The position numbers were made by a program, and so were the translations under genes. A stretch of DNA of 64,000 nt from positions 1 to 64,000 of the forward strand of contig JAOUBX010000009.1 of assembly GCA_029860075.1 (NCBI GenBank). The letters run 5' to 3'. Source of the stretch: Deltaproteobacteria bacterium (GTDB taxonomy: Bacteria > Desulfobacterota > JADFVX01). Under the pieces are notes generated by a model. The model saw only the letters and a program-made list of their open reading frames with translations, ran no database searches and had not been told where the DNA came from. Below are positions 24,652 to 33,088 of the stretch, in pieces (the stretch's first letter is position 1; each line of letters starts with the position of its first letter).

Positions 24652-26172
24652 ATGAAAAAGCTATTCGACGATAAAGACCTATCCTTCGGGCGTGCCATCT
24701 CGAAACTTGCCTACTGTAACCCTTTCTTACCCGAAAGAATTGAATATGAAAGAGAAGCTCTTGGAGATAATTTCGATGAAGGGGAGGCCCACTGGAATAT
24801 AAAAGCCGGCCACTACGATGAGAGGCCCAACCTTGTTAAAATCATTACCCTTATGGAGGATTTTTTAAAAAGAAAGTGCAGGCTGCTTAAAGAAGGGAAA
24901 AAGGGAAACAAGGAAGAAATGGCTCTTTATACTGACATGGTTCTCTTTCTCCTCTATCACCGTTATCATGAACAGTTGCAGGCCATTATCGATGAAGCGG
25001 AGAAGCAAGGGAAATGTGCAGGGAAAATATCTTTTTTTATTAATTTCAGGAAAGACGCTTCCTCCTTTCTTGACCTTCCCAACTTTAAAGATGCCATTGA
25101 TAGTCCTCATATTTTCGCATGCTTCTTCCAGCTAAGACGTGCCTTTCACCATATCTTCAGCCACATTATCGGAACTTCCCATGCTGCCACAAAACTGAGA
25201 GCCTCTGTCTGGCAATCCATATTTACTCACGACCTTAGACGTTACCAAAAAACGCTTTATTCCATTATGGGTGATATGACGACACTCATTACAGGTCCTT
25301 CGGGAACGGGGAAAGAGCTGGTAGCAAGGGCCATCGGTATGTCGAGATATATCCCCTTTGATGAGCAAACAGGAAGATTTGAAGCCGACTTTACAGGGCT
25401 CTTCCTGCCGCTCAATATTTCTGCCCTTACGCCGACACTTGTCGAGTCGGAACTTTTCGGACATAAAAAGGGGGCATTTACAGGAGCACTTCAAGACAGG
25501 GCCGGATGGCTTGAAAGCTGCTCTCCAAGGGGAACGGTCTTTCTCGACGAGGTAGGAGAAATAGACGCCGCCATACAGGTGAAACTCCTGCGCGTATTAC
25601 AGGAAAGAACTTTTCAGCGTCTTGGCGATACAAAGAATTATACTTTCAAGGGAAAGATCATTGCCGCCACCAACCGCAATCTCTCCAAAGAAATGGAAGA
25701 GGAAAATTTCAGGAGCGATTTTTATTACCGCCTCTGTTCTGACATTGTTAAAACGCCCTCTCTCTATGATCAGCTAAGGGAATCGAAGGATGAACTGAAA
25801 ACACTGGTTCTCTTTATCGCTAAACGACAGGTGGGTGAAGAGGCCGAGCCCCTGGCACGTGAAGTGGTCGGCTGGATCGATAGCAACCTGGGTCGCTATT
25901 ACCGATGGCCCGGCAATATTCGGGAGCTGGAGCAGTGTATCAGAAATATTATGATAAGAAATGAATATACCCCTCAGTCGGTATCCAATACGGATAAGGA
26001 CAAGCAGTTCCTGGCAGAAATCCAGTCAGCTGCATTAACGGCGGAAGAACTACTGAACAGGTACTGTTCAATTGTCTATTCACAAACGGGAAGTTACCAG
26101 GAGACGGGGCGCAGGTTGGGCCTTGATCGGCGGACGGTGAAGGCAAGGGTTGATGCGGGGGAGGACAATTAA
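24652..26172 (+). CDS. Sigma-54-dependent transcriptional activator without receiver domain
   Basis: 506 residues. The N-terminal 190 residues are a helical domain of unknown type, not a receiver. The AAA+ domain shows Walker A GPSGTGKE, the sigma-54 contact loop GAFTGA in HKKGAFTGALQDR, Walker B VFLDEVGE and sensor-like ATNRNL. The C-terminal segment (YQETGRRLGLDRRTVKARV) is a Fis-type HTH. Such proteins open sigma-54 promoters from upstream sites. It is transcribed away from the lipid operon, whose putative -24/-12 promoter is in the shared intergenic region, so it is the likely activator. AGAGGAG precedes the ATG. Confidence 0.9.
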   Translation: MKKLFDDKDLSFGRAISKLAYCNPFLPERIEYEREALGDNFDEGEAHWNIKAGHYDERPNLVKIITLMEDFLKRKCRLLKEGKKGNKEEMALYTDMVLFLLYHRYHEQLQAIIDEAEKQGKCAGKISFFINFRKDASSFLDLPNFKDAIDSPHIFACFFQLRRAFHHIFSHIIGTSHAATKLRASVWQSIFTHDLRRYQKTLYSIMGDMTTLITGPSGTGKELVARAIGMSRYIPFDEQTGRFEADFTGLFLPLNISALTPTLVESELFGHKKGAFTGALQDRAGWLESCSPRGTVFLDEVGEIDAAIQVKLLRVLQERTFQRLGDTKNYTFKGKIIAATNRNLSKEMEEENFRSDFYYRLCSDIVKTPSLYDQLRESKDELKTLVLFIAKRQVGEEAEPLAREVVGWIDSNLGRYYRWPGNIRELEQCIRNIMIRNEYTPQSVSNTDKDKQFLAEIQSAALTAEELLNRYCSIVYSQTGSYQETGRRLGLDRRTVKARVDAGEDN

Positions 26173-26180
26173 TTCCATTT

Positions 26181-26282
26181 CAAAATCCCTCTCAATACCC
26201 TTAAGGGGCATACCCCCCCCTTTTCTAAAGGGGGAAGCTAGAATCCCTCCCTTTTGTAAAGGGAGGTTGGAGGGATTTAAAT
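26181..26282. repeat. Dispersed CCCCCTTTTCTAAAGGGGG-type repeats
   Basis: Two adjacent hairpin units: CCCCCC-TTTTCTAAA-GGGGGA and CCCTCCC-TTTTGTAAA-GGGAGG, flanked by AAATCCCTC/GAGGGATTT. A related unit lies at 28661-28699. Typical dispersed REP-like sequence; the 240-base gap holds nothing else I can support. Confidence 0.6.
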
Positions 26283-26414
26283 CTCTTTCTTAAAATTCTG
26301 AGACTATATTTATTCTGTAAAAAGCTTAAATTTGCCTGTTTATTCGATCACATGTTTGATATTTGTGGAATCTCTGGTATAAGTTAACGCACGGATAGAA
26401 GGTATATAAAATAA

Positions 26415-26957
26415 ATGTTAGAGCGTATGAAATACACTTTAGATACAAACTGCATAATTGATCTTGAAGAAGGTAGAGCAGATGCAATTCATTTGAAAAA
26501 ACTTATTTCAATGCACCGAAATAACGATATCGAGTTATTTGTCGTTGCTATAAGCGCGTCTGAGAATCAGAAGGGAGGCAAAACCAGTAAAACATTTGAT
26601 GATTTTTTATTAAAGCTGTCTGCAGCAGATCTTGAAGATACAAAAATGTTACTACCAATGCTATATGGGGGAGTTTCTTTTTGGGGTCATACAATATGGG
26701 GTGCGGCTCCAGGTGCGAAGGAATTAGAAGAAAAAGTACATAACATCCTTTTCCCAGGCACACCAATTCAGAACCCTCAACAAGTACAATATTCCGAGAG
26801 AAAATGGAGAAACAAAAAGTGCGATGTGCAAATTGCCTGGGCGCACATTTATCATGGCAACGATATACTAGTAACCGGAGATGATAACTTCCATAAAAAT
26901 GCTGAAGCGTTACGAAATATTGGGCTTAATCAAGTTATCAGACCCTCTGAAATTTAG
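26415..26957 (+). CDS. PIN-domain-like protein (orphan putative ribonuclease)
   Basis: 180 residues. The N-terminus YTLDTNCIIDLEEG carries the first acidic residue of a PIN nuclease, and the C-terminal part KCDVQIAWAHIYHGNDILVT followed by GDDNFHKN the further Asp residues and strand. PIN proteins cut RNA with Mg2+, often as VapC toxins. No antitoxin-sized gene is adjacent, so this may be solitary. The start may be 26415 or 26427. The gene is AT-rich compared with the lipid operon, suggesting later acquisition. Confidence 0.68.
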   Translation: MLERMKYTLDTNCIIDLEEGRADAIHLKKLISMHRNNDIELFVVAISASENQKGGKTSKTFDDFLLKLSAADLEDTKMLLPMLYGGVSFWGHTIWGAAPGAKELEEKVHNILFPGTPIQNPQQVQYSERKWRNKKCDVQIAWAHIYHGNDILVTGDDNFHKNAEALRNIGLNQVIRPSEI

Positions 26958-26960
26958 CCT

Positions 26961-26992
26961 TGTAGGGCGAGTAAGCCTGCGCCACCCGCCAC
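26961..26992. repeat. Dispersed GGCGAGTAAGCCTGCGCCACCCGCC repeat, copy 1
   Basis: Palindromic unit (GTAGGGCGAGTAAG...CGCCACCCGCC) immediately after the PIN-like gene. Related copies follow the next two genes, at 28119-28147 and 28625-28649. Confidence 0.6.
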
Positions 26993-27016
26993 AGAATTGA
27001 TTACTGCAGGTAATAT

Positions 27017-28114
27017 GTGAAAGGGAAAAACATTATTGTGAAACAGTATAAATATACATTGCTATTCATGGGATTATTTATTTGTTTTCAATGTTTATCG
27101 GGAGATACATTTGCTCAAACAACAAGTTCACCCCAGAAAGTATCCATTAAAGAAACAAATGATAAGGCAAAAAAGCTGCTATGGAAAGGTGATATCCAGA
27201 AAGCAATTGAATTATGGCTTAGTGCTATTGATTTGAACCAAACGATAGAAGCGTCAATGAAGGCCGAAATTTTGAACAACCTTGGCTTTGCCTATTATCA
27301 ATATGATTGGTACGAAAGTGCAGAATATTATTTGCAGTCAGCTAAACAGATAGCTCCTGACAGGTGGTCTATTTATCTAAATCTTGCCGACTTGTATTAT
27401 GATAGCGATTTTTTTCAGCAGGCTATTAAAAACTATGAAATTCTTTTAGATTTAAATCCTAATTACAAATACAGAGATAATATTATAAAAAAGATTAATC
27501 AAATAAAAAACGATCACCTTGACTTTAATTTATATTCATTAGATGAAATAAAAAATGACTTAAAGATGAACAATGAAAAACTCATGTTCCAAAAAGAAGT
27601 TATTTTAGATGATACTGAAAGACCTGATTATTTAATAACATTTCATAATATTAAAATTGATTCTATAGGGATAGTAGTTATTGTTTGGGCTCAGGTTGAA
27701 AAAAAGTTTAAGAAAGTATTAGAGTTGCTTGGCAGTCATTATGACGAATTTCAAATATTTAAATATGGTGACAATCATTTTGTTAAACTTTTAGAAGAAT
27801 TACCTGGTAGCGGCCTTTATACCGAAGAAACTGTTTTCTGTGTTTTACCTGACAATACTTGGCAGAAAATTCCTTTTGACAGAGCAGATAATGGATACAT
27901 AAAAGGACTGAAGAAAAATCAATATGTAAGGAAAGCCTATAGTAATTTTACTGACAATGAGATGAATTATACTGTAACTATTGCAAATGAAAACGATCCA
28001 AATTGTTGCCCTTCCGGTGGTAGCATATATGGCACCTACAATCTAACTGGGAAAATGACTTTAAATAAGAATAAAAACATTTATGATACAAGTTTCATTA
28101 TAACAGGCCGTTAG
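27017..28114 (+). CDS. Exported TPR-repeat protein
   Basis: About 365 residues from GTG at 27017; a second in-frame GTG at 27038 would give a more regular signal peptide (YTLLFMGLFICFQCLS...FAQ). Residues 50-160 contain two to three TPR units (AEILNNLGFAYYQYDWYESA, WSIYLNLADLYYDSDFFQQA). The C-terminal 200 residues are an unrecognised beta-rich domain. TPRs mediate protein contacts in the periplasm. AT-rich gene lying between dispersed repeats. Confidence 0.68.
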   Translation: MKGKNIIVKQYKYTLLFMGLFICFQCLSGDTFAQTTSSPQKVSIKETNDKAKKLLWKGDIQKAIELWLSAIDLNQTIEASMKAEILNNLGFAYYQYDWYESAEYYLQSAKQIAPDRWSIYLNLADLYYDSDFFQQAIKNYEILLDLNPNYKYRDNIIKKINQIKNDHLDFNLYSLDEIKNDLKMNNEKLMFQKEVILDDTERPDYLITFHNIKIDSIGIVVIVWAQVEKKFKKVLELLGSHYDEFQIFKYGDNHFVKLLEELPGSGLYTEETVFCVLPDNTWQKIPFDRADNGYIKGLKKNQYVRKAYSNFTDNEMNYTVTIANENDPNCCPSGGSIYGTYNLTGKMTLNKNKNIYDTSFIITGR

Positions 28115-28118
28115 GATC

Positions 28119-28147
28119 GTAGAGTACGTAAGCTTACGCCAGCCGCC
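28119..28147. repeat. Dispersed GTAAGC-type repeat, copy 2 (degenerate)
   Basis: GTACGTAAGCTTACGCCAGCCGCC, starting just past the TPR gene; the central GTAAGCTTAC is a perfect palindrome. A degenerate relative of the units at 26961 and 28625. Confidence 0.45.
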
Positions 28148-28243
28148 GTATGAGCTATCCAACCAAAACAAAAATCTGCATCCTATCTTGCACCAGGCTC
28201 CTGCACCGGTTTATCCCGAAAATATTTAAAGGAAAAGACAGCC

Positions 28244-28609
28244 ATGAAGATTGTTTCAACAACTGATTTAGATAAAATTCCAAGTATTCACAACCCGCAA
28301 GTCAATAAACTTGAAATACTCCATGCCGGCGATGTTCCGCATATTGATAAGGTAGGACAGGTTATTTTTGCTCCCGGGCAAATCATTCCAATTCATACGC
28401 ATGCGGATATTCATGAGATTTTCTTTATTAGATCCGGGAATGGTGTTATTCGTTGTAACGGGGAGGAACGCCATGTAAGAGAAGGTACATGTATTGTCGT
28501 TGAGCCAAATGAAGCCCATGAAGTAGAGAATACCGGTTCAGATACCATGTTACTCATCTATATAAAGATGGATTCCGTCAGTTCCGGAAGTAAATTAAAA
28601 GCAGCGTAA
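28244..28609 (+). CDS. Cupin-domain protein
   Basis: 121 residues forming one conserved cupin barrel. Motif 1 is visible as IHTHADIHEIFFIRSGNG (His, His, Glu metal ligands) and motif 2 as PNEAHEVENTG (His). Small single-domain cupins bind a metal and act as isomerases, dioxygenases or binding proteins; function cannot be narrowed. AAAGGA precedes the ATG. It is followed by two kinds of dispersed repeat. Confidence 0.85.
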   Translation: MKIVSTTDLDKIPSIHNPQVNKLEILHAGDVPHIDKVGQVIFAPGQIIPIHTHADIHEIFFIRSGNGVIRCNGEERHVREGTCIVVEPNEAHEVENTGSDTMLLIYIKMDSVSSGSKLKAA

Positions 28610-28624
28610 AAGAGAGGCCCGTAA

Positions 28625-28649
28625 GGCGGGTAAGCCTGTGCCACCCGCC
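28625..28649. repeat. Dispersed GGCGGGTAAGCCTGTGCCACCCGCC repeat, copy 3
   Basis: GGCGGGTAAGCC and GCCACCCGCC form an imperfect hairpin 15 bases after the cupin stop. Best conserved of the three copies. Confidence 0.6.
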
Positions 28650-28660
28650 GTTTGCCCTAT

Positions 28661-28699
28661 TCAAATCCCCCTCAATCCCCCTTTCTTAAAGGGGGAAGC
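28661..28699. repeat. Dispersed CCCCCTTTCTTAAAGGGGG repeat
   Basis: A hairpin CCCCCTTTCTTAAAGGGGG preceded by AAATCCCCCTCAAT, related to the units at 26181-26282. Confidence 0.55.
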
Positions 28700-28774
28700 A
28701 TGAATTCACCACCACCTTTATTTATTTCCAAAAAAACGTTATCATAACTCCAAATTCACACAGGAAATAAACTG

Positions 28775-29509
28775 ATGAAAGACAACATTTTCGACTCTTC
28801 TGAAATACAGGGAGAGTTTAAGTTTGACGAAAAAGTAGCACAAGTCTTCGATGATATGCTATCTCGCTCCGTTCCCTTTTACGGCGAAGTGCAACGCATT
28901 ATTGCCGAACTGTCACTTAAATATTGGCAGGAGGGGACTAGAATATACGACCTCGGCTGCTCTACGGCAACGACGATCATCAATATCTGTAGCATGGCCG
29001 GTGATAGAAAGCTACTTATTACCGGTATCGATTCATCGGAACCGGTAATAGCAAAGGCGAGAGAGAAAGTGGAAAAGGCTGGTCTCAAGGATCAAGTTGA
29101 GCTACTTTGCAGTGATATTAATGATGTAGAATTTAACAATGCAAGTGTTGTAATCATGAACTACACACTCCAGTTCATTACCCCCGAAAACAGGCCCACA
29201 CTTATTAAAAAAATATATGACGGACTTGTCGATGGCGGAATTCTTCTCCTTTCGGAAAAGGTTCTGGAAGAGGATGAAGAGATGAGCAACCTTTTTATCG
29301 ATAAATATTATGAATTCAAAAAGAAAATGGGTTACAGCGACCTGGAAATCGCTAAAAAAAGAGAGGCCCTCGACAAGGTGCTCATTCCTTTTACTGTAGA
29401 CAGTGAACTGGATCTTCTGAGGCAGGGCGGCTTTAAAAACCCGTCCCTTTTCTTCAAATGGTTTAACTTCGCTTCATTTATCGCTGTTAAGGGCAGAAGC
29501 AATGGATAA
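28775..29509 (+). CDS. cmoA: Carboxy-S-adenosyl-L-methionine synthase CmoA
   Basis: 244 residues, the usual CmoA length. It converts S-adenosylmethionine and prephenate to carboxy-SAM, the donor for wobble uridine-5-oxyacetic acid in tRNA. The family signature FDDMLSRSVPFYGEVQRII and the SAM-binding strand YDLGCSTATT are present, as is NYTLQFITPENR. AGGAA precedes the ATG. It overlaps cmoB by eight bases, the usual pairing of the two enzymes. Confidence 0.95.
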   Translation: MKDNIFDSSEIQGEFKFDEKVAQVFDDMLSRSVPFYGEVQRIIAELSLKYWQEGTRIYDLGCSTATTIINICSMAGDRKLLITGIDSSEPVIAKAREKVEKAGLKDQVELLCSDINDVEFNNASVVIMNYTLQFITPENRPTLIKKIYDGLVDGGILLLSEKVLEEDEEMSNLFIDKYYEFKKKMGYSDLEIAKKREALDKVLIPFTVDSELDLLRQGGFKNPSLFFKWFNFASFIAVKGRSNG

Positions 29510-30464
29510 CTACCTGGAACCTTTTGCCGACCGGATCGAGATCGAGGAAATCAACGGGCTTCGTGCAGAGAGGGACACATGGATGCTAAAAAAAGGCGCC
29601 CTCCCTTTCAAGGCTGCAGTCGAGACTCTGCCGGCGTTCAGCAGCAAATATATAGACCTCTCAGGCGATACCATAACCATAGGAAAACGGGAAGAGCTGA
29701 CGGAAGAACAGTTTGAAGCGCTTTTAAAAGCAGCTAAGACCCTCCTTCCCTGGCGCAAAGGACCCTTCAAGCTCTTTGATCACTTCATTGATTCGGAATG
29801 GAAAAGCAACTTTAAGTGGGACCGCATCTATCCACACCTGTCCCCACTAAAGGGAAAGGTCATTGCTGATATAGGATGTAACAACGGTTACTACATGTTC
29901 CGCATGGCCCATTACGATCCCAAGCTTGTTATAGGCTTCGATCCTATGCCGAGATTCAGGTATATTTTCAACATGGTCAATCGTTTCGCTTCTCTTCCCA
30001 ACCTTAAGTTCGAGCTGTTGGGAGCCGAACATGTGCATCATTTTAAAAACATGTTTGATACCGTTTTCTGCATGGGAGTCCTCTACCACAGCCGAAACCC
30101 TATCCAGATTTTGACCGGGATCTGGGAGGCCATGAAGCCGGAAGGCGAGCTTATTGTGGAAGGAATAGGAATCCCCGGTGAAGGCTCTTTTGCAATTTTT
30201 CCTGAAGACCGCTATGGAAAAGCAAGAAATGTCTGGTTCATTCCCACGGCAGACTGTCTGGCAAACTGGGTCAAAAGGGCAGGCTTTAAAGATGTGGAAT
30301 GTTTTTCTATCGATAAAACAAATTCGGAAGAACAAAGAGCAACGGAGTATGCGCCATGGGAAAGCCTCGATGATTTCCTCGACCCAAAGGACCCTTCGAA
30401 AACGGTAGAAGGCTATCCGGCGCCGGTAAGGATCTGCATAAAGGCCAGGAAAAAAACAAACTGA
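29502..30464 (+). CDS. cmoB: tRNA U34 carboxymethyltransferase CmoB
   Basis: 320 residues, the normal length. It transfers the carboxymethyl group of carboxy-SAM to 5-hydroxyuridine at tRNA position 34, giving cmo5U and widening decoding of third-position bases. Signatures: KWDRIYPHLSPLKGKVIADI, GCNNGYYMFRM, CMGVLYHSRNPI and GYPAPVRICIKAR. Start ATG lies inside the end of cmoA with AGGGCAGAAGC upstream. Confidence 0.95.
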   Translation: MDNYLEPFADRIEIEEINGLRAERDTWMLKKGALPFKAAVETLPAFSSKYIDLSGDTITIGKREELTEEQFEALLKAAKTLLPWRKGPFKLFDHFIDSEWKSNFKWDRIYPHLSPLKGKVIADIGCNNGYYMFRMAHYDPKLVIGFDPMPRFRYIFNMVNRFASLPNLKFELLGAEHVHHFKNMFDTVFCMGVLYHSRNPIQILTGIWEAMKPEGELIVEGIGIPGEGSFAIFPEDRYGKARNVWFIPTADCLANWVKRAGFKDVECFSIDKTNSEEQRATEYAPWESLDDFLDPKDPSKTVEGYPAPVRICIKARKKTN

Positions 30465-30523
30465 AAAACCTCTTGATAACAAATCAATATTAAGCTAGCC
30501 TTGCTTATGGAGGGAGATGAATA

Positions 30524-30886
30524 ATGAAGAAAATCTGCTTGCTGATCACATTAATGCTTTTTCTTTATCCCGGCTATTCCAGAGCAATGGAAGTCAATTT
30601 CCTGAAATTCTGCGAATTTCTTGAAGTGGATTCAGAAGAACTTTCCAAAGATGCCAAGGCAGTTACTATCTCCTGTGTCGCCTTTATAAAAGGCGTTGTT
30701 GAAGCGCATAAAGCTTTGGTTATGGAAAATAAAATTAAACCGCAGTTCTGTAAGCCGTCGAGGGTAACTTACGGTAAAATCGGATTAATGTATCTGGAAT
30801 ACGAAAGAAAGCATTCCCCCAAGCCTCACCAGAATGAAGCGGAATTCTTATTGCAGGCCCTTAAAGACGCATACCCCTGCAAATGA
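30524..30886 (+). CDS. Rap1a/Tai-like periplasmic protein
   Basis: 120 residues with signal peptide (CLLITLMLFLYPGYSRA). The mature part has the Rap1a/Tai pattern: Cys in SCVAFIKGVVEAHK, FCKPSRVTYGKIGLMYLEYE, HSPKPHQNEAEFLLQALKDA and the terminal YPCK. Characterised members neutralise peptidoglycan amidase effectors of type VI secretion (Tai4-like); many others are uncharacterised periplasmic proteins. No effector gene is adjacent. GGAGGGA precedes the ATG. Confidence 0.7.
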   Translation: MKKICLLITLMLFLYPGYSRAMEVNFLKFCEFLEVDSEELSKDAKAVTISCVAFIKGVVEAHKALVMENKIKPQFCKPSRVTYGKIGLMYLEYERKHSPKPHQNEAEFLLQALKDAYPCK

Positions 30887-30910
30887 AGTCCGCCACTTTA
30901 CTTCTTCCCG

Positions 30911-31288
30911 TTATTTCTGAATAAGCTCTATTTTGTAACCATCGGGATCTTCAGCAAAGGCAATGACTGTCGTCCCATGCTTCATGGGGCCCGGCTCTCT
31001 CACTATTTTACCGCCCAGCGCTTTTATATGGTCGGCCATTTTATAAATATCGTCAGTTTTTACGGCAATATGCCCGAAAGCATCACCCATAGTATAAGTT
31101 GACCGGTCCCAGTTGTATGTTAGTTCTATTTCATGGCCACCGCTGTCGCCATAGGCGACGAAAGCAAGGGTGAACTTCCCGCCGGGGTAGTCCTTTTTCC
31201 GCCTCAGTTTCATTCCCATTGCTTCAGTATAAAACCTTATTGATTTGTCAAGGTTTCCCACCCTGACCATGGTATGTAAAATTTCCAT
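30911..31288 (-). CDS. gloA: Lactoylglutathione lyase (glyoxalase I)
   Basis: 125 residues from the ATG at 31288, preceded by GGAGGA; the longer frame lacks a ribosome site. It isomerises the methylglyoxal-glutathione hemithioacetal to S-lactoylglutathione. Two VOC modules are visible: LHTMVRVGNLDKSIRFYTEA with MGMKLRRKKDYP, metal Glu in GHEIELTYNW, His in FGHIAVKTDD and Glu in GYKIELIQ. Typical GloA length and motifs. Confidence 0.93.
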   Translation of the reverse strand: MEILHTMVRVGNLDKSIRFYTEAMGMKLRRKKDYPGGKFTLAFVAYGDSGGHEIELTYNWDRSTYTMGDAFGHIAVKTDDIYKMADHIKALGGKIVREPGPMKHGTTVIAFAEDPDGYKIELIQK

Positions 31289-31467
31289 ATAAACCGTCCT
31301 CCGCACATAATTTATAATCTTGATTCAACTATACGGACATCCTGCTGTCAAGGCCGGAAACAGTTTTTATATTGCAGATGAAAATCCTTGATTTATTAGG
31401 TAAATCTGTTAGTATTTACCATGATATATTAGTGACTTATTTTGAAATTCCCCCGAGAAGGTTCGAT

Positions 31468-32979
31468 ATGATTATTCAGTGCGATCAGTGCCAATCCAAA
31501 TTCAAACTTGATGATTCCAAAATCACGGAAAAAGGCGCCAAAGTAAGGTGCAGTAAATGCAAACATATTTTTACGGTAAAAAAGGAAGCGCCGCCTGTCG
31601 AAGAAAAGCAGGCGCCGTCAGCAACCCCTCCCGTGGAGAAGGAAGCGTTTAAAGAATCGATGCCTGAAAAAGAAGAAGAAAGTCAAGATTTTGGCTTTGA
31701 GGAAGAGGAAGAAACTGAAAGCAAACTTCCCGGCGAAGAAGATATTTTCGGAGAAGAGGAAGAGGAAGATCTGTCAGGCTTTGGGGGGGGGCTGGAAGAA
31801 GAAGAAGAGGACCTTACCTGGGGTGATCTGGGAGGTGAAGGGGAAGGGGGGGAAGAAGGAGAAGGAGAAGAAGATCTTGAAGATGATTTTGAGATAAATG
31901 AAGAAGACTTCGGCCTTGGAGTGAGCAGAGAGGCCACTCCAGGGGAGCCTGAGAGTGAAGTGCCGGGTCCAGAGGCCGGACCCGAAGGCGAAGGCGAGGC
32001 CGGTGGCTTCGGGCTCGAAGGCGAAGGCGAGGCCGGTGGCTTCGGGCTCGAAGGCGAAGGCGAGGCCGGTGGCTTCGGACTCGAAGGCGAAGGCGAGGCC
32101 GGTGGCTTCGGACTCGAAGGTGAAGGCGAGGCCGGTGGCTTCGGGCTCGAAGGTGAAGGCGAGGCCGGTGGCTTCGGACTCGAAGGTGAAGGCGAGGCCG
32201 GTGGCTTCGGACTCGAAGGTGAAGGCGCCGGTGAAGCTGAGGCGCCCGGTTTTGGAGATCTCGACCTGGATGCGAGTGGCGAGTTGGAAACGGAGACAGC
32301 CGCACCCGAGCCACAAGCTATGGAAGAAGAAGTCCCGCAACCACCGCCGCCACGACCGGAATGGGAAGAAGAAAAAGAATGGACAGAAGAAGAGACACCT
32401 GTAGCCAGGAAAAAGAAAGGTACTTCCCCGATGGCTTTGGTTCTTTTGCTGATCATCGCCCTGGGAGGGGGCGGTTATTATTTGGCAACCAGTGGAAGGG
32501 ACATGAACATTGGCGGCTATAATGTCGGAGAAGTCATTGATAACTTGCTTGCAAAGGCGGGCCTTTCAGAATTAGGGCCACAGGGGCAGATAGAAATTAC
32601 TAATCTTAATGGCTATTATCTTCAGACAGATAAAAATGACCTGGCATTTGTTATTGAAGGAAAGGCGGTAAATAAATTTAACGGGCCGAGAAATTTCATA
32701 AAAATAAGAGCCGGTCTTTACGATGGAGCCGGTAAAGTTCTTATGCAGCAAGATGCGTACTGCGGAAATATCTTTAGTAAGGACGATATTGCATCTTTTA
32801 CCAGGGCTAAAGTCCGGTCGCAAATGAAATCCAGGCTGGGCAAAGGTCTCATCAACAGCAATATTGCACCGGGAAGTGACGTTCCCTTTATGGTAATACT
32901 CTATGATATACCTGATGCTCTGGCAGAGTTTGATGTACAGGTTTTAGGCTCGGAAGATGCCATGCAAAAAATCCGGTAG
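31468..32979 (+). CDS. MJ0042 zinc-finger / DUF3426 inner-membrane protein with 11-residue tandem repeats
   Basis: 503 residues from the ATG at 31468. The N-terminus is a zinc ribbon (IIQCDQCQSKFKLDD, RCSKCKHIFTV; C-x2-C...C-x2-C). Residues about 50-290 are very acidic, with seven EGEGEAGGFGL units. A single membrane helix (MALVLLLIIALGGGGYYLA) is followed by a periplasmic DUF3426-type domain (ITNLNGYYLQTDKND, FIKIRAGLYDGAGKVL). This architecture is common in Deltaproteobacteria, function unknown; the acidic region probably works as a flexible spacer. Confidence 0.88.
   Translation: MIIQCDQCQSKFKLDDSKITEKGAKVRCSKCKHIFTVKKEAPPVEEKQAPSATPPVEKEAFKESMPEKEEESQDFGFEEEEETESKLPGEEDIFGEEEEEDLSGFGGGLEEEEEDLTWGDLGGEGEGGEEGEGEEDLEDDFEINEEDFGLGVSREATPGEPESEVPGPEAGPEGEGEAGGFGLEGEGEAGGFGLEGEGEAGGFGLEGEGEAGGFGLEGEGEAGGFGLEGEGEAGGFGLEGEGEAGGFGLEGEGAGEAEAPGFGDLDLDASGELETETAAPEPQAMEEEVPQPPPPRPEWEEEKEWTEEETPVARKKKGTSPMALVLLLIIALGGGGYYLATSGRDMNIGGYNVGEVIDNLLAKAGLSELGPQGQIEITNLNGYYLQTDKNDLAFVIEGKAVNKFNGPRNFIKIRAGLYDGAGKVLMQQDAYCGNIFSKDDIASFTRAKVRSQMKSRLGKGLINSNIAPGSDVPFMVILYDIPDALAEFDVQVLGSEDAMQKIR
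31984..32214 (+). repeat. Seven-unit 33-bp in-frame minisatellite
   Basis: Seven head-to-tail copies of 33 bases (11 codons), differing mainly at silent third positions (GGC/GGT, GGG/GGA). Copy number can change by slippage or recombination without frameshift. The high GC and purine bias opens false long frames on the other strand. Confidence 0.97.
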
Positions 32980-33006
32980 GGCATGGCTGCAATAAGCAAA
33001 ATGTTC

Positions 33007-33034
33007 TTGATAAAACAGCTTGTTATAAGATAAT
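33007..33034 (+). promoter_or_regulatory. Putative sigma-70 promoter of hfq
   Basis: TTGATA (33007-33012), 16-base spacer, GATAAT (33029-33034), 55 bases before the hfq ATG. Confidence 0.45.
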
Positions 33035-33088
33035 CTATGTTTTTTTGTTTATATTTATTTTAATTTTTTCAATCTTATTGGAGGTATT

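Noticed and set aside
29847-30482. 211-residue minus-strand frame
   Set aside because: Lies opposite cmoB, whose family assignment is certain; codon pattern is the complement of cmoB.
31683-32456. 257-residue Ser/Pro-rich frame on the minus strand
   Set aside because: Product of the GC-rich 33-bp repeat and Glu-rich codons of the plus-strand zinc-finger/DUF3426 gene; no ribosome site.
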